64,000 nt of DNA from the NCBI RefSeq assembly GCF_005280255.1, contig NZ_CP040018.1, positions 744,001-808,000 on the forward strand, written 5' to 3'. This document shows, piece by piece, positions 28,438-36,320 of this stretch. The notes beneath the pieces are model-generated. The model saw only the letters and a list, made by a program, of their open reading frames with translations, was not told the DNA's origin and made no database searches. This DNA is from Arthrobacter sp. 24S4-2. GTDB lineage: Bacteria; Actinomycetota; Actinomycetes; Actinomycetales; Micrococcaceae. Position 1 is the first letter of the stretch; each line of letters opens with the position of its first letter. Both the position numbers and the translations under genes were made by a program.

Positions 28438-30933
28438 TTAGCTCGCGGCGGGCAGTGCGGCGGGGATCCGGGGTTTGGTGTTTCCGGCGAAGGTGAACTG
28501 CGCGTCGTCGCCCTCGCCGTCAACGTCCACCACCACGGTGTCGCCCTCGTGGATTTCGCCGAAGAGGATCTTCTCGGAGAGCTGGTCCTCGATCTCGCGC
28601 TGGATGGTGCGGCGCAGCGGCCGGGCACCCATGGCCGGGTCGTAGCCGCGGGTGGCCAGGAGCACCTTGGCCGCGGTGGTGAGCTCGATGCCCATGTCCT
28701 TGTCTGCCAGGCGCTTCTCCAGTCGGCCGATCATCAGGTTCACGATCTGGATGATCTCGTCCTGGGTCAGCTGGGGAAAAACGATGACGTCGTCTACGCG
28801 GTTCAGGAACTCGGGGCGGAAGTGCTGCTTGAGCTCTTCGGTAATGCGGGCGCGCATGCGGTTGTAGCCGGTCTGCGTGTCCGTGCCCGACTGGAACCCG
28901 GTGGAGACGCTCTTGGAGATGTCTCTGGTGCCGAGGTTCGTGGTCATGATGATCACGGTGTTCTTGAAGTCCACCACCCGGCCATGGCTATCGGTCAGTC
29001 GGCCGTCTTCCAGGATCTGCAGGAGGGAGTTGAAGAGGTCCGGATGGGCCTTCTCCACTTCGTCGAACAGGACCACGGAGAACGGTCGGCGCCGGACTTT
29101 TTCGGTCAGCTGCCCGCCCTCGTCGTAACCGACGTAGCCCGGAGGGGCACCGAAGAGGCGCGAAACGGTGTGCTTCTCGGAGTATTCGGACATGTCCAGC
29201 GTGATGAGCGTGTCTTCTTCGCCGAACAGGAACTCGGCGAGGGCCTTGGCGAGCTCGGTCTTGCCGACGCCGGTGGGGCCGGCAAAGATGAACGAGCCGC
29301 CGGGACGCTTGGGGTCCTTCAGGCCGGCACGGGTGCGGCGGATAGCCCGCGAAACCGACCTAATCGCGTCATTCTGGCCCACGACGCGCTGGTGCAGCTC
29401 GTCTTCCATCTTCAGCAGACGCGAGGATTCCTCCTCGGTCAGCTTGAACACCGGGATGCCCGTGGAATTCGCCAGCACCTCGGCGATCAGTTCCTCATCC
29501 ACCTCGGAAATGTCGTCCATGCCGCCCGCCTTCCACCGGCGTTCCTTCTCTCTACGCTGCGCTACGAGCTTCTGCTCCTGGTCGCGCAGCGAAGCGGCGC
29601 CCTCGTAGTCCTGGGCGTCAATCGCGGACTCCTTCGCCGTCCTGACGTCGGCGATCGTCTCAGCCATGGCCTTCAGCTCCGGCGGGGCCGTCATCCGCCG
29701 GATGCGCAGGCGCGCACCGGCTTCATCGATGAGGTCGATCGCCTTGTCCGGCAGGAAACGGTCCGAGATGTAACGCTCCGAGAGGTTCGCCGCGGCCACC
29801 AGCGCACCGTCGGTGATGGTCACGCGGTGGTGCGCCTCATAGCGGTCACGCAGGCCCTTGAGGATCTCGATCGCGTCCGCAACCGAAGGCTCCTTGACCT
29901 GGATCGGCTGGAAACGGCGCTCCAGCGCGGCATCCTTCTCGATGTGCCTGCGGTAGTCGTCCAGGGTGGTGGCACCGATGGTCTGCAGCTCACCGCGCGC
30001 CAGCAACGGCTTCAGGATCGAGGCCGCATCGATCGCACCCTCGGCGGCACCGGCACCCACCAGGGTGTGGATCTCGTCAATGAACAAAAGAATGTCCCCG
30101 CGGGTGCGGATCTCCTTAAGGACCTTCTTCAGCCGCTCTTCGAAGTCACCGCGGTACTTTGAGCCGGCCACCACGGAGCCCAGATCCAGGGTATAGATCT
30201 GCTTGCCCCTGAGAGTCTCCGGGACATCGCCACGCACGATCGCCTGGGCAAGGCCCTCGACGACGGCGGTCTTGCCGACGCCGGGTTCACCGATGAGGAC
30301 GGGGTTGTTCTTGGTGCGCCGGGAAAGGACCTGCATGACGCGTTCCATCTCCTGCTCGCGCCCGATGACAGGGTCCAGCTTGTTCTCGCGCGCGGCCTGC
30401 GTCAGGTTGCGGCCGAACTGGTCCAGGACAACGGAGCCGGCAGGCGTGCCTTCGGCCTGGCCGGGGCCGACTCCTGCGCCGGTGGTCTCCTTGCCCTGGT
30501 AGCCTGAGAGCAGCTGGATCACCTGCTGGCGGACCCGGTTGAGGTCCGCTCCGAGCTTCACCAGCACCTGGGCCGCCACGCCTTCACCCTCGCGGATGAG
30601 CCCCAGCAGGATGTGCTCCGTGCCGATGTAGTTGTGGCCCAGCTGCAGGGCTTCACGGAGTGCGAGCTCCAGCACCTTCTTGGCGCGCGGCGTGAAGGGG
30701 ATGTGGCCGGCCGGGGACGGCTGGCCCTGGCCGATGATCTCCTGCACCTGCTCGCGGACGCCGTCGAGCGAAATGCCCAGGGACTCAAGGGCTTTGGCGG
30801 CAACGCCTTCACCCTCATGGATCAGACCCAGGAGGATGTGTTCAGTACCGATGTAATTGTGGTTCAGCATGCGTGCCTCTTCTTGGGCAAGCACAACTAC
30901 GCGACGGGCACGGTCCGTAAATCGCTCAAACAT
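28438..30933 (-). CDS. clpC: AAA+ unfoldase ClpC (Clp/Hsp100)
   Basis: The product has 831 residues. It starts at MFERFTDRARRVVVLAQEEAR, with GGAG about 9 nt upstream. Two Clp-N repeats each contain HNYIGTEHILLGLI (residues ~25 and ~100). The first AAA domain has GEPGVGKTAVVEGLA and LLFIDEIHTLVGAG; a UVR/coiled-coil M domain (DAQDYEGAASLRDQEQKL) follows. The second AAA domain has GPTGVGKTELAKALAEFLFG and VVLFDEVEKAHPD, and the ClpP-docking loop region is present. ClpC feeds unfolded substrates to ClpP1P2. Unusually, it lies between a gene remnant and a recombinase fragment, without the lsr2/lysS/panC neighbours I associate with clpC in related genomes. Confidence 0.95.
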   Translation of the reverse strand: MFERFTDRARRVVVLAQEEARMLNHNYIGTEHILLGLIHEGEGVAAKALESLGISLDGVREQVQEIIGQGQPSPAGHIPFTPRAKKVLELALREALQLGHNYIGTEHILLGLIREGEGVAAQVLVKLGADLNRVRQQVIQLLSGYQGKETTGAGVGPGQAEGTPAGSVVLDQFGRNLTQAARENKLDPVIGREQEMERVMQVLSRRTKNNPVLIGEPGVGKTAVVEGLAQAIVRGDVPETLRGKQIYTLDLGSVVAGSKYRGDFEERLKKVLKEIRTRGDILLFIDEIHTLVGAGAAEGAIDAASILKPLLARGELQTIGATTLDDYRRHIEKDAALERRFQPIQVKEPSVADAIEILKGLRDRYEAHHRVTITDGALVAAANLSERYISDRFLPDKAIDLIDEAGARLRIRRMTAPPELKAMAETIADVRTAKESAIDAQDYEGAASLRDQEQKLVAQRREKERRWKAGGMDDISEVDEELIAEVLANSTGIPVFKLTEEESSRLLKMEDELHQRVVGQNDAIRSVSRAIRRTRAGLKDPKRPGGSFIFAGPTGVGKTELAKALAEFLFGEEDTLITLDMSEYSEKHTVSRLFGAPPGYVGYDEGGQLTEKVRRRPFSVVLFDEVEKAHPDLFNSLLQILEDGRLTDSHGRVVDFKNTVIIMTTNLGTRDISKSVSTGFQSGTDTQTGYNRMRARITEELKQHFRPEFLNRVDDVIVFPQLTQDEIIQIVNLMIGRLEKRLADKDMGIELTTAAKVLLATRGYDPAMGARPLRRTIQREIEDQLSEKILFGEIHEGDTVVVDVDGEGDDAQFTFAGNTKPRIPAALPAAS

Positions 30934-31325
30934 TTCGCCACACTCCTGGGTGCCACGTACTTTGATGCTACGTTGCCGCAGGCCCTCATGGGGTGTTCGC
31001 CGAGACGCAATATAAAGAGAGCCAGGTTCCCGTGACCTTCCCACGTAAGCGGCAGGTTTTCACACCGCTATCCGCCACGTCACCGCCTGTGATCTCTGCC
31101 GCAAAAACACCTCCCGCAGTTCTGCGCCGGATCGGTGTGACTGTTAATCTGGAATGGCGGTTGATCACAGTTCGAGCCGGCCGTTCCAGCTGAATCCGAT
31201 GACCAGCGATGAACGGCGGTCTCGATGGGGTCATCAGTAGCTCGTGTGTCTCCCAAGCCCCGGGCTGCAAGACAGGACTCATCTTTGAAGTTTCAAGCCC
31301 GGTGGTTCCTTCGCCGGGACGGGCT

Positions 31326-31508
31326 ATGGTTTTGCGGCGGCGTGGCCGGCTCCGAGGGAAACAGCCCAAGCTTTTCAAACCACAGGAAGCCCACTTGGTC
31401 TTTGTTCACCGGGCAGGGACGCACACCCAGGTGGAACTTGTCGAACTCTTCGTGGTAGCCCGCTCAACCGTCTACCGCGCAATCAAACGTGCAGGCGACG
31501 CCACATGA
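31326..31508 (+). pseudogene. Serine recombinase (resolvase/invertase) C-terminal fragment
   Basis: The fragment RGRLRGKQPKLFKPQEAHLVF...TQVELVELFVVARSTVYRAIKRAG is the C-terminal helix-turn-helix of Tn3/Hin-type serine recombinases. The N-terminal catalytic domain with the nucleophilic Ser is absent. The preceding 390 nt after clpC carry no other recognisable gene. It marks past mobile-element activity next to clpC. Confidence 0.75.
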
Positions 31509-31622
31509 ACGCTTAGCGTGAATTTCCGTACCGATCCTCCTCGGACCCCAGCTCCCCACGCGCCCCCACTGGGCGACAACCTGGCAACGCTGCCCTTGAC
31601 TGGCGAGGACCGTGGGCCGAGA

Positions 31623-32966
31623 GTGTCATATGTGAGGCGTGAGGCGGTTCGGGAGTATCTGGCGAGTGCCCTGTGGGCGATGCCGACGTGCGCCGTCGTC
31701 CTCGCGATCATCGCGGGTGCGGGGCTCTCCGCGGTGCAGCTTGGCGCGGCGTCGCCCTTCGCCGTCCTCCTATTCCAAGGGACGTCCGACGACGCGCGGA
31801 ACCTGCTCATCGGGATCGCGAGCACGATGGTCACGGTCATCGCCGTCGTGCTCGGGCTCACCGTCGTGGCCCTGCAGCTCGCGTCGACGCAGTTCAGCCC
31901 GCGGCTGCTGCGGACCTTCCTGCGCGACATCCCCAACCAGGCGACGCTCAGCGCGTTTGTGGCCACGTTCGCGTACAGCACGGCGGGCCTCTACACTGTC
32001 GGCATTGCCGGCGGAGAGCGCACTCAGGACTACCCGCGCCTCGCTGTGAGCGGCGCACTGCTGCTGCTGTTCGTGAGCATGGTCATGCTCGTTTTCTTCG
32101 CCCACCATCTGTCGCATTCGATCCAGGTGGACCAAGTCATGAAGGGCGTCGAGAAGGCCACGCTCAAGGTGATCGAGCGGTCGTTCGTCCCGGGCGATCC
32201 CGGTATTCGCATGCCAAACCCGCCGGGCGGCGCCACGGCCTTGCCGGTACCGCGGTCGGGATATGTCCAAGCCTTCCATGTCGAGGCGTTCGTGGGGGCG
32301 CTCGCGAGCCGAGGCCTCACTGCCCGGATGGTGCCTATGGTCGGCCGACACGTCGTCGCCGGGGCCCCGCTCGCCTGGGTGTGGGGGAGTACGGGCAGGG
32401 GCGAACGTCCCCTTGCCCCCGAGGCCGGCATTGAACTGCACCAGGCGCTCGTACGGAGCGTGCGGATCGGCTTCGAACGGACCCTTGAGCAGGACGTCGC
32501 CTTCGGGATCCGGCAACTCGCCGACGTCGCGTCCAAGGCGCTCTCGCCCGCCATAAACGACCCCTACACCGCGAACCAAGCGGTCGACCATCTCGGCTCG
32601 ATCCTCGCGGCCCTCTCACTCCGGCAGCAGGGCCCGCATGCCGTCGCGGACGCGCAAGGCACCGTAAGGCTGTACGTGCCGGCCCGCGATTTCGCCTATC
32701 TCGTGGATCTGGCCCTCGGACAGGTGCGGCGGTACGGCGCGAACGAGCCGCGCGTCGTCAGGGCTCTGCTGCGCGTGTGCGGCGATCTCGTGTGGTTCGG
32801 CGACGCGGCCCACCGCGCCGTTGTGCGGCAGTACGTCGAGACTCTCCTGAGCGATGCGACCCGGCTCGTGGCCCAGCCAGCCGATCGCGACCCCCTTCTC
32901 GCGGAGGCGGCGGCGGTGCTCGAGGCCTTCGACGTCTCGAGCGGCACGACAGACACCGCGGCCTGA
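31623..32966 (+). CDS. DUF2254 integral membrane protein
   Basis: The product is about 447 residues from GTG 31623; GTG 31632 (RREAVREYLASALWAMP) is equally likely, and the frame is open to 31518. Four N-terminal helices (YLASALWAMPTCAVVLAIIAGAG; ASTMVTVIAVVLGLTVVAL; a pair around LLLLFVSMVMLVFFAHH) are followed by a soluble C-terminal half with DVASKALSPAINDPYTANQAVDHL, the strongly conserved DUF2254 block. LASTQFSPRLLRTF is also diagnostic. Function is unknown. Codon choice (many GCG, TCG, CTC) differs from nearby genes, and it lies between two recombinase remnants, so it is probably acquired. Confidence 0.88.
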   Translation: MSYVRREAVREYLASALWAMPTCAVVLAIIAGAGLSAVQLGAASPFAVLLFQGTSDDARNLLIGIASTMVTVIAVVLGLTVVALQLASTQFSPRLLRTFLRDIPNQATLSAFVATFAYSTAGLYTVGIAGGERTQDYPRLAVSGALLLLFVSMVMLVFFAHHLSHSIQVDQVMKGVEKATLKVIERSFVPGDPGIRMPNPPGGATALPVPRSGYVQAFHVEAFVGALASRGLTARMVPMVGRHVVAGAPLAWVWGSTGRGERPLAPEAGIELHQALVRSVRIGFERTLEQDVAFGIRQLADVASKALSPAINDPYTANQAVDHLGSILAALSLRQQGPHAVADAQGTVRLYVPARDFAYLVDLALGQVRRYGANEPRVVRALLRVCGDLVWFGDAAHRAVVRQYVETLLSDATRLVAQPADRDPLLAEAAAVLEAFDVSSGTTDTAA

Positions 32967-32985
32967 GTTCCACACATTGTTCTGA

Positions 32986-33543
32986 TCGGTAGGGCAGCCG
33001 GGTCCGCACCGGCTCAAGATCGAGGTGGGCACGCCCAAGACCCACAAGAAGCGGAGCGTCCCATTCCCAGCGTTTCTAGCGGACGCGCTCGCCGACCCAG
33101 CGCTCGCCGACCAGATGGCGGGGAAGCATCCCGATGACCTGCTGTTTCCGGGGGCGGATGGCAAATACATGAAGCGAGGCGGCACCAGCCAGACCAGCAG
33201 GGGCTGGTTCGTGTATCCCCTACGTCGCGCCGGTCTTGAACGGATGACGGTTCACGACCTCCGCCACACAGCTGCATCGCTGGCGATCTCAGCAGGGGCG
33301 AACGTGAAAAGCGTCCAGGCGATGCTTGGGCATGCGTCCGCGACGATGACGCTGGACACGTACGCTGATCTGTTCCCGGACGATCTGGACGCGGTTGCCG
33401 TCGCTCTCGATGCCGCTGCATTACAACAGGTTTGCGCTCAGAGCGCGCTCACGGGACTGAACTACGAAAAGAGAAGGCGCCTACTTCGCTGTGTTATCAA
33501 CGAAGTAGACGCCTACTCACTTGGCGGTGACGGTGGGATTTGA
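32986..33543 (+). pseudogene. Tyrosine recombinase (phage integrase) C-terminal remnant
   Basis: The remnant begins after an in-frame stop (homology from about 33001: LKIEVGTPKTHKKRSVPFP) and carries the catalytic C-terminal domain. HDLRHTAASLAISAG holds the H-x-x-R box near residue 95 from 32986, HASATMTLDTYADLFP holds the final His/Tyr region with the Tyr nucleophile. The arm-binding and core-binding domains and the first catalytic Arg are missing, so it cannot be functional. Its frame runs through a hairpin and terminates inside the 3' end of tRNA-Ser(CGA), the classical position of an integrase beside its attachment site. Confidence 0.85.
33477..33513. terminator. Hairpin between integrase remnant and tRNA-Ser
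   Basis: GGCGCCTACTTCG (33477-33489) pairs with CGAAGTAGACGCC (33501-33513) with one mismatch and an 11-nt loop. It is preceded by AAAAGAGAA on the plus strand. For the minus-strand tRNA it lies directly downstream and reads into TTCTCTTTTC, a good intrinsic terminator. Confidence 0.65.
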
Positions 33544-33611
33544 ACCCACGTTGGCTTTGACACCAAACAACATTTCGAGTGTTGCACCTTCGGCCGCTCG
33601 GACACGTCACC
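33525..33611 (-). tRNA. tRNA-Ser (anticodon CGA)
   Basis: The minus strand gives GGTGACG...CGTCACC acceptor arms and discriminator G. The anticodon stem CAACA/TGTTG encloses loop CTCGAAA (anticodon CGA). A long variable arm is present, as required for a class II tRNA, with GGTTCAAATC in the T arm. It is 87 nt without encoded CCA. Its 3' end overlaps the stop of the integrase remnant. Confidence 0.95.
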
Positions 33612-33716
33612 AACCTGAATAGATTACCGGAGCAAGGCTCGCTTCCCCAAAACGAGGGCGCGCCGGCGTCCTAAGTCTTCCCCGCACACCGCCTGGGGAC
33701 TAGATTCGTAAGCAAG

Positions 33717-34720
33717 ATGATCAATTCCCAGCAACACACCCAAGCCAAAGCCTATTGGACCGTCGGCCACGAAAAAGGCGAACTCCGGAGCGAGGACCTG
33801 CCCGCGCCGGGCCCCGGCGAAGCACTGGTTCGTGCCCTCTATTCGGGAATCAGCAAAGGCACGGAAACGGTGGTCCACTGCGGCCATGTGCCACCTCGGG
33901 TCGCCGAACAAATGCGGGCGCCTCTTCAGGAAGGCTCGTTCCCTTCGCCGGTGAAGTTCGGATACCTCTCCGTGGGAATCGTGGAAGCAGGCCCCGACGA
34001 ATGGGTGGGCCGCACCGTCTTCTGCCTGCACCCGCACCAGGACCGCTATGTTGTTCCGGTCGAGTCCCTGACGGTCGTCCCGGAGAACGTTCCCGCCCGC
34101 CGGGCCGTACTCACCGGAACCGTGGAAACCGCCATCAACGCGCTGTGGGAAGCCGGCCCGCGGCTGGGTGACCGCGTGGCCGTGGTGGGGGCAGGCCTCA
34201 TCGGAGGCATGGTGGCAACCCTTCTGCGCACTTTCCCGCTGCAGCGGCTCCAGCTAATCGACGTCGATCCCGCGAAGCGCGCCTTCACCGAAGCCCTCGG
34301 CGTCGACTTCGCCCACCCCGACGACGCCCTGGCGGACTGCGACATCGTGATCCACTGTTCGGCGTCCCAGGAAGGCCTCGAACGGAGCCTGCAGCTGGTG
34401 GGCGACGAAGGGGATGTCATTGAGATGTCCTGGTACGCCGACAAGCAGGTAACCATCCCGCTGGGGGAGGATTTCCACGCCCGCCGACTCTCCATCCGCG
34501 CCAGCCAGGTGGGGTGGTGGCCCGCTCCCGCCGCCACCGCAGGACCAACGCCGACCGCCTGGCGCTCGCCGTGTCCCTGCTGAGCGATCCCGTCTACGAC
34601 ACCTTCATCACGGGGTCGTCCCCGTTTCCGGAACTTCCCGCCGTCGTCCATGAACTGGCCGACGGCCGCCTGGATGCACTCTGCCACGTCATTGAATACC
34701 CCGCCGAAGACAAGAGGTAG
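33717..34720 (+). CDS. Zinc-type (MDR) alcohol dehydrogenase-like protein, frameshifted
   Basis: This medium-chain dehydrogenase/reductase starts MINSQQHTQAKAYWTVGHEKGELR; it has a GroES-like N-terminal half (LYSGISKGTETVVHCG, KFGYLSVGIVEAG) and a Rossmann domain with VAVVGAGLIGGMVATLL near residue 160 and LQLIDVDPAKR. The frame breaks at the G4 run 34511-34514 and resumes as VVARSRRHRRTNADRLALAVSLL to a TAG at 34720. Restoring one G gives 335 codons (SQVGVVARS). The usual GHE zinc motif is absent. It is the first gene of a four-gene run with the PTPS-like and GT4 genes. Confidence 0.78.
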
Positions 34721-34723
34721 CAA

Positions 34724-35122
34724 TTGTTCAGCCTGACCGTCCGCCGCCACTTCATGATTGCCCACAGCCTCCCGCGCGAAGCCTTTGGCCCCGCGCAGGG
34801 ACTGCACGGGGCCACCTTCGTGGCGGAGGTGGCCTTCCGCCGTCGGGCACTCAACGACGACGCCATCGTCCTGGACATCGGGGCGGCCGGGGAAATCATC
34901 GAAGCCGTCCTGGCCGGCCTGAACTACAAGAACCTGGATGAGCACCCTGATTTTGCCGGGAAGCTGAGCACCACCGAGGCCCTGGCGCAGTACATCGCCG
35001 AAGCCGTCGCCACCAGGGTCCGCGACGGCGAGGACGGGCGGGAACTGGCCGGACTGGACGTGACCCTCCGGGAGAACCCTGACGCCTGGGCCTCGTTCTC
35101 ACTCGACTTCGACGCCAGGTAA
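34724..35122 (+). CDS. Divergent 6-pyruvoyl-tetrahydropterin synthase/QueD-like protein
   Basis: This 132-residue T-fold protein starts at TTG just after an AGAGG, 3 nt from the upstream stop. The PTPS fold signature is visible: FMIAHSLP with one zinc-ligand His (14), GLHGATFVAEVAF (usually LHGHNY), VLDIG (51), LNYKNLDEHPDF, STTEALAQYIA and a C-terminal LREN. Two key positions deviate. The second His of the HGH zinc motif is Ala30, and the catalytic Cys four residues before the first His of that motif is Ala24. Enzymatic activity like QueD or PTPS is therefore doubtful. A pterin-related or binding role is inferred from the fold only. Confidence 0.8.
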   Translation: MFSLTVRRHFMIAHSLPREAFGPAQGLHGATFVAEVAFRRRALNDDAIVLDIGAAGEIIEAVLAGLNYKNLDEHPDFAGKLSTTEALAQYIAEAVATRVRDGEDGRELAGLDVTLRENPDAWASFSLDFDAR

Positions 35123-35126
35123 ACCC

Positions 35127-36320
35127 ATGCCCGGGTTCCGCACGGACAGGCCGTCGGTCCGCCTGCTCGTTCCGGGCAACGTGCGGCACAACTCCGGCGG
35201 CAACGCCTACAACGCCGCGCTGGCCCGCGGGCTCACCGTCCTGGGGACGGACGTGGCGGTGTGCCTCGTTGACGGCCACTGGCCGGTGGGAAGCGGTGAA
35301 GAACGACGGCGGCTGGCCGGGTTGCTGCCCGACGGCGACAGCAACGGCGACGTGGACAGCGCCGCCGGCGGCACCAGCGACGGTACGGTCGCGGGGCCGG
35401 TGACGATCGTGGACGGTCTGGTTGCCCTGGGCGCACCGCAGGAACTGGAGGCGGCCGCTGCCGCGGGGCGGCCCGCGTGGATCCTGCTGCACATGCCCCT
35501 GGACGCGCACCCGGACCTGGAGGAACGCGCGCTGGCGGCCGCCGCAGGCGTGATCTGCACCAGTTCAACGACGGCTGCGGCAATCGGGGCCAGGCGATGC
35601 CCCGCCCCGATCCACGTCGCGCTGCCCGGCACCGATTCCGCTCCGCCTGCCGCCGGCTCCGACCCGCCGCACCTTGTGGCCGTGGCCGCGCTCCTGCCCA
35701 ACAAGGACCAGCTCCTGCTGCTCGAGGCATTCGCCGGCCTCACGGACCTGACCTGGACCGCGGCGCTGGTGGGCTCCGATTCCGCAGACCCCGCCTACGC
35801 CCGGGCGGTCCGCAGTGCGATAGGACGGCTTGGGCTGACCGGCCGGGTGACTGTGCACGGCGAGCTCAGCGGGGCAGCCCTCAACGACGCATGGCACCGT
35901 GCCGATCTCAGCCTGCTGATTTCGCAGGCAGAAGCCTACGGGATGGTGGTCACCGAGTCCCTCGCCCGCGGAATCCCGGTGGTGGTGCGGGACGGCACCG
36001 GCGCCGTCGAGGCACTCGCGGCGGGGTCACCGGGGGTGGCAGCAGCTCCCGAGGGCGTCGCAGGACCCGCGCTGCCGGGCACCGCCGTCGTACTCGGTGC
36101 GGACCCTTCCCCGCTGGAAGGGGTACTCCGCGGTTGGCTCACGGATCCGGACCTTCGCGCGCAATGGCGCGGAGCCGCGCTGGCTGCGCGGAACCGGCTG
36201 CCTGGCTGGGATGTCACGGCCAGGACGGTGCTGGACGCCATCGCAGGAGACGGTCCTGGGAACCGAACCGCCCCTGCTCATTCCGTTGCCGTACGGGCTG
36301 ATGGACAATGGCCCCTATGA
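35127..36320 (+). CDS. GT4-type glycosyltransferase
   Basis: The product has 397 residues with a GT-B layout. The N-terminal nucleotide-binding half begins VRLLVPGNVRHNSGGNAYNAALARGL, with the Gly-rich loop and NSGGNAYN motif. The C-terminal half contains LVAVAALLPNKDQLLLLEAF, VTVHGELSGAALNDAWHRADLSLLISQAEAYGMVVTESLARGIPVVV, which includes the GT4 EX7E motif (E-A-Y-G-M-V-V-T-E). There is no membrane segment; it probably acts at the cytosolic side. It starts 4 nt after the PTPS-like stop and its stop overlaps the next ATG, so the operon is tightly coupled. Acceptor unknown. Confidence 0.85.
   Translation: MPGFRTDRPSVRLLVPGNVRHNSGGNAYNAALARGLTVLGTDVAVCLVDGHWPVGSGEERRRLAGLLPDGDSNGDVDSAAGGTSDGTVAGPVTIVDGLVALGAPQELEAAAAAGRPAWILLHMPLDAHPDLEERALAAAAGVICTSSTTAAAIGARRCPAPIHVALPGTDSAPPAAGSDPPHLVAVAALLPNKDQLLLLEAFAGLTDLTWTAALVGSDSADPAYARAVRSAIGRLGLTGRVTVHGELSGAALNDAWHRADLSLLISQAEAYGMVVTESLARGIPVVVRDGTGAVEALAAGSPGVAAAPEGVAGPALPGTAVVLGADPSPLEGVLRGWLTDPDLRAQWRGAALAARNRLPGWDVTARTVLDAIAGDGPGNRTAPAHSVAVRADGQWPL

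Noticed and set aside
28384..30162. 592-codon plus-strand frame opposite clpC
   Set aside because: ClpC motifs on the minus strand are unambiguous and the plus frame has no recognisable fold.
33525..33611. Search for a second attachment-site copy of the tRNA-Ser 3' end in the accessory block
   Set aside because: No repeat of the T-arm/acceptor sequence was seen by eye between 22 and 33 kb, so I do not claim element boundaries.
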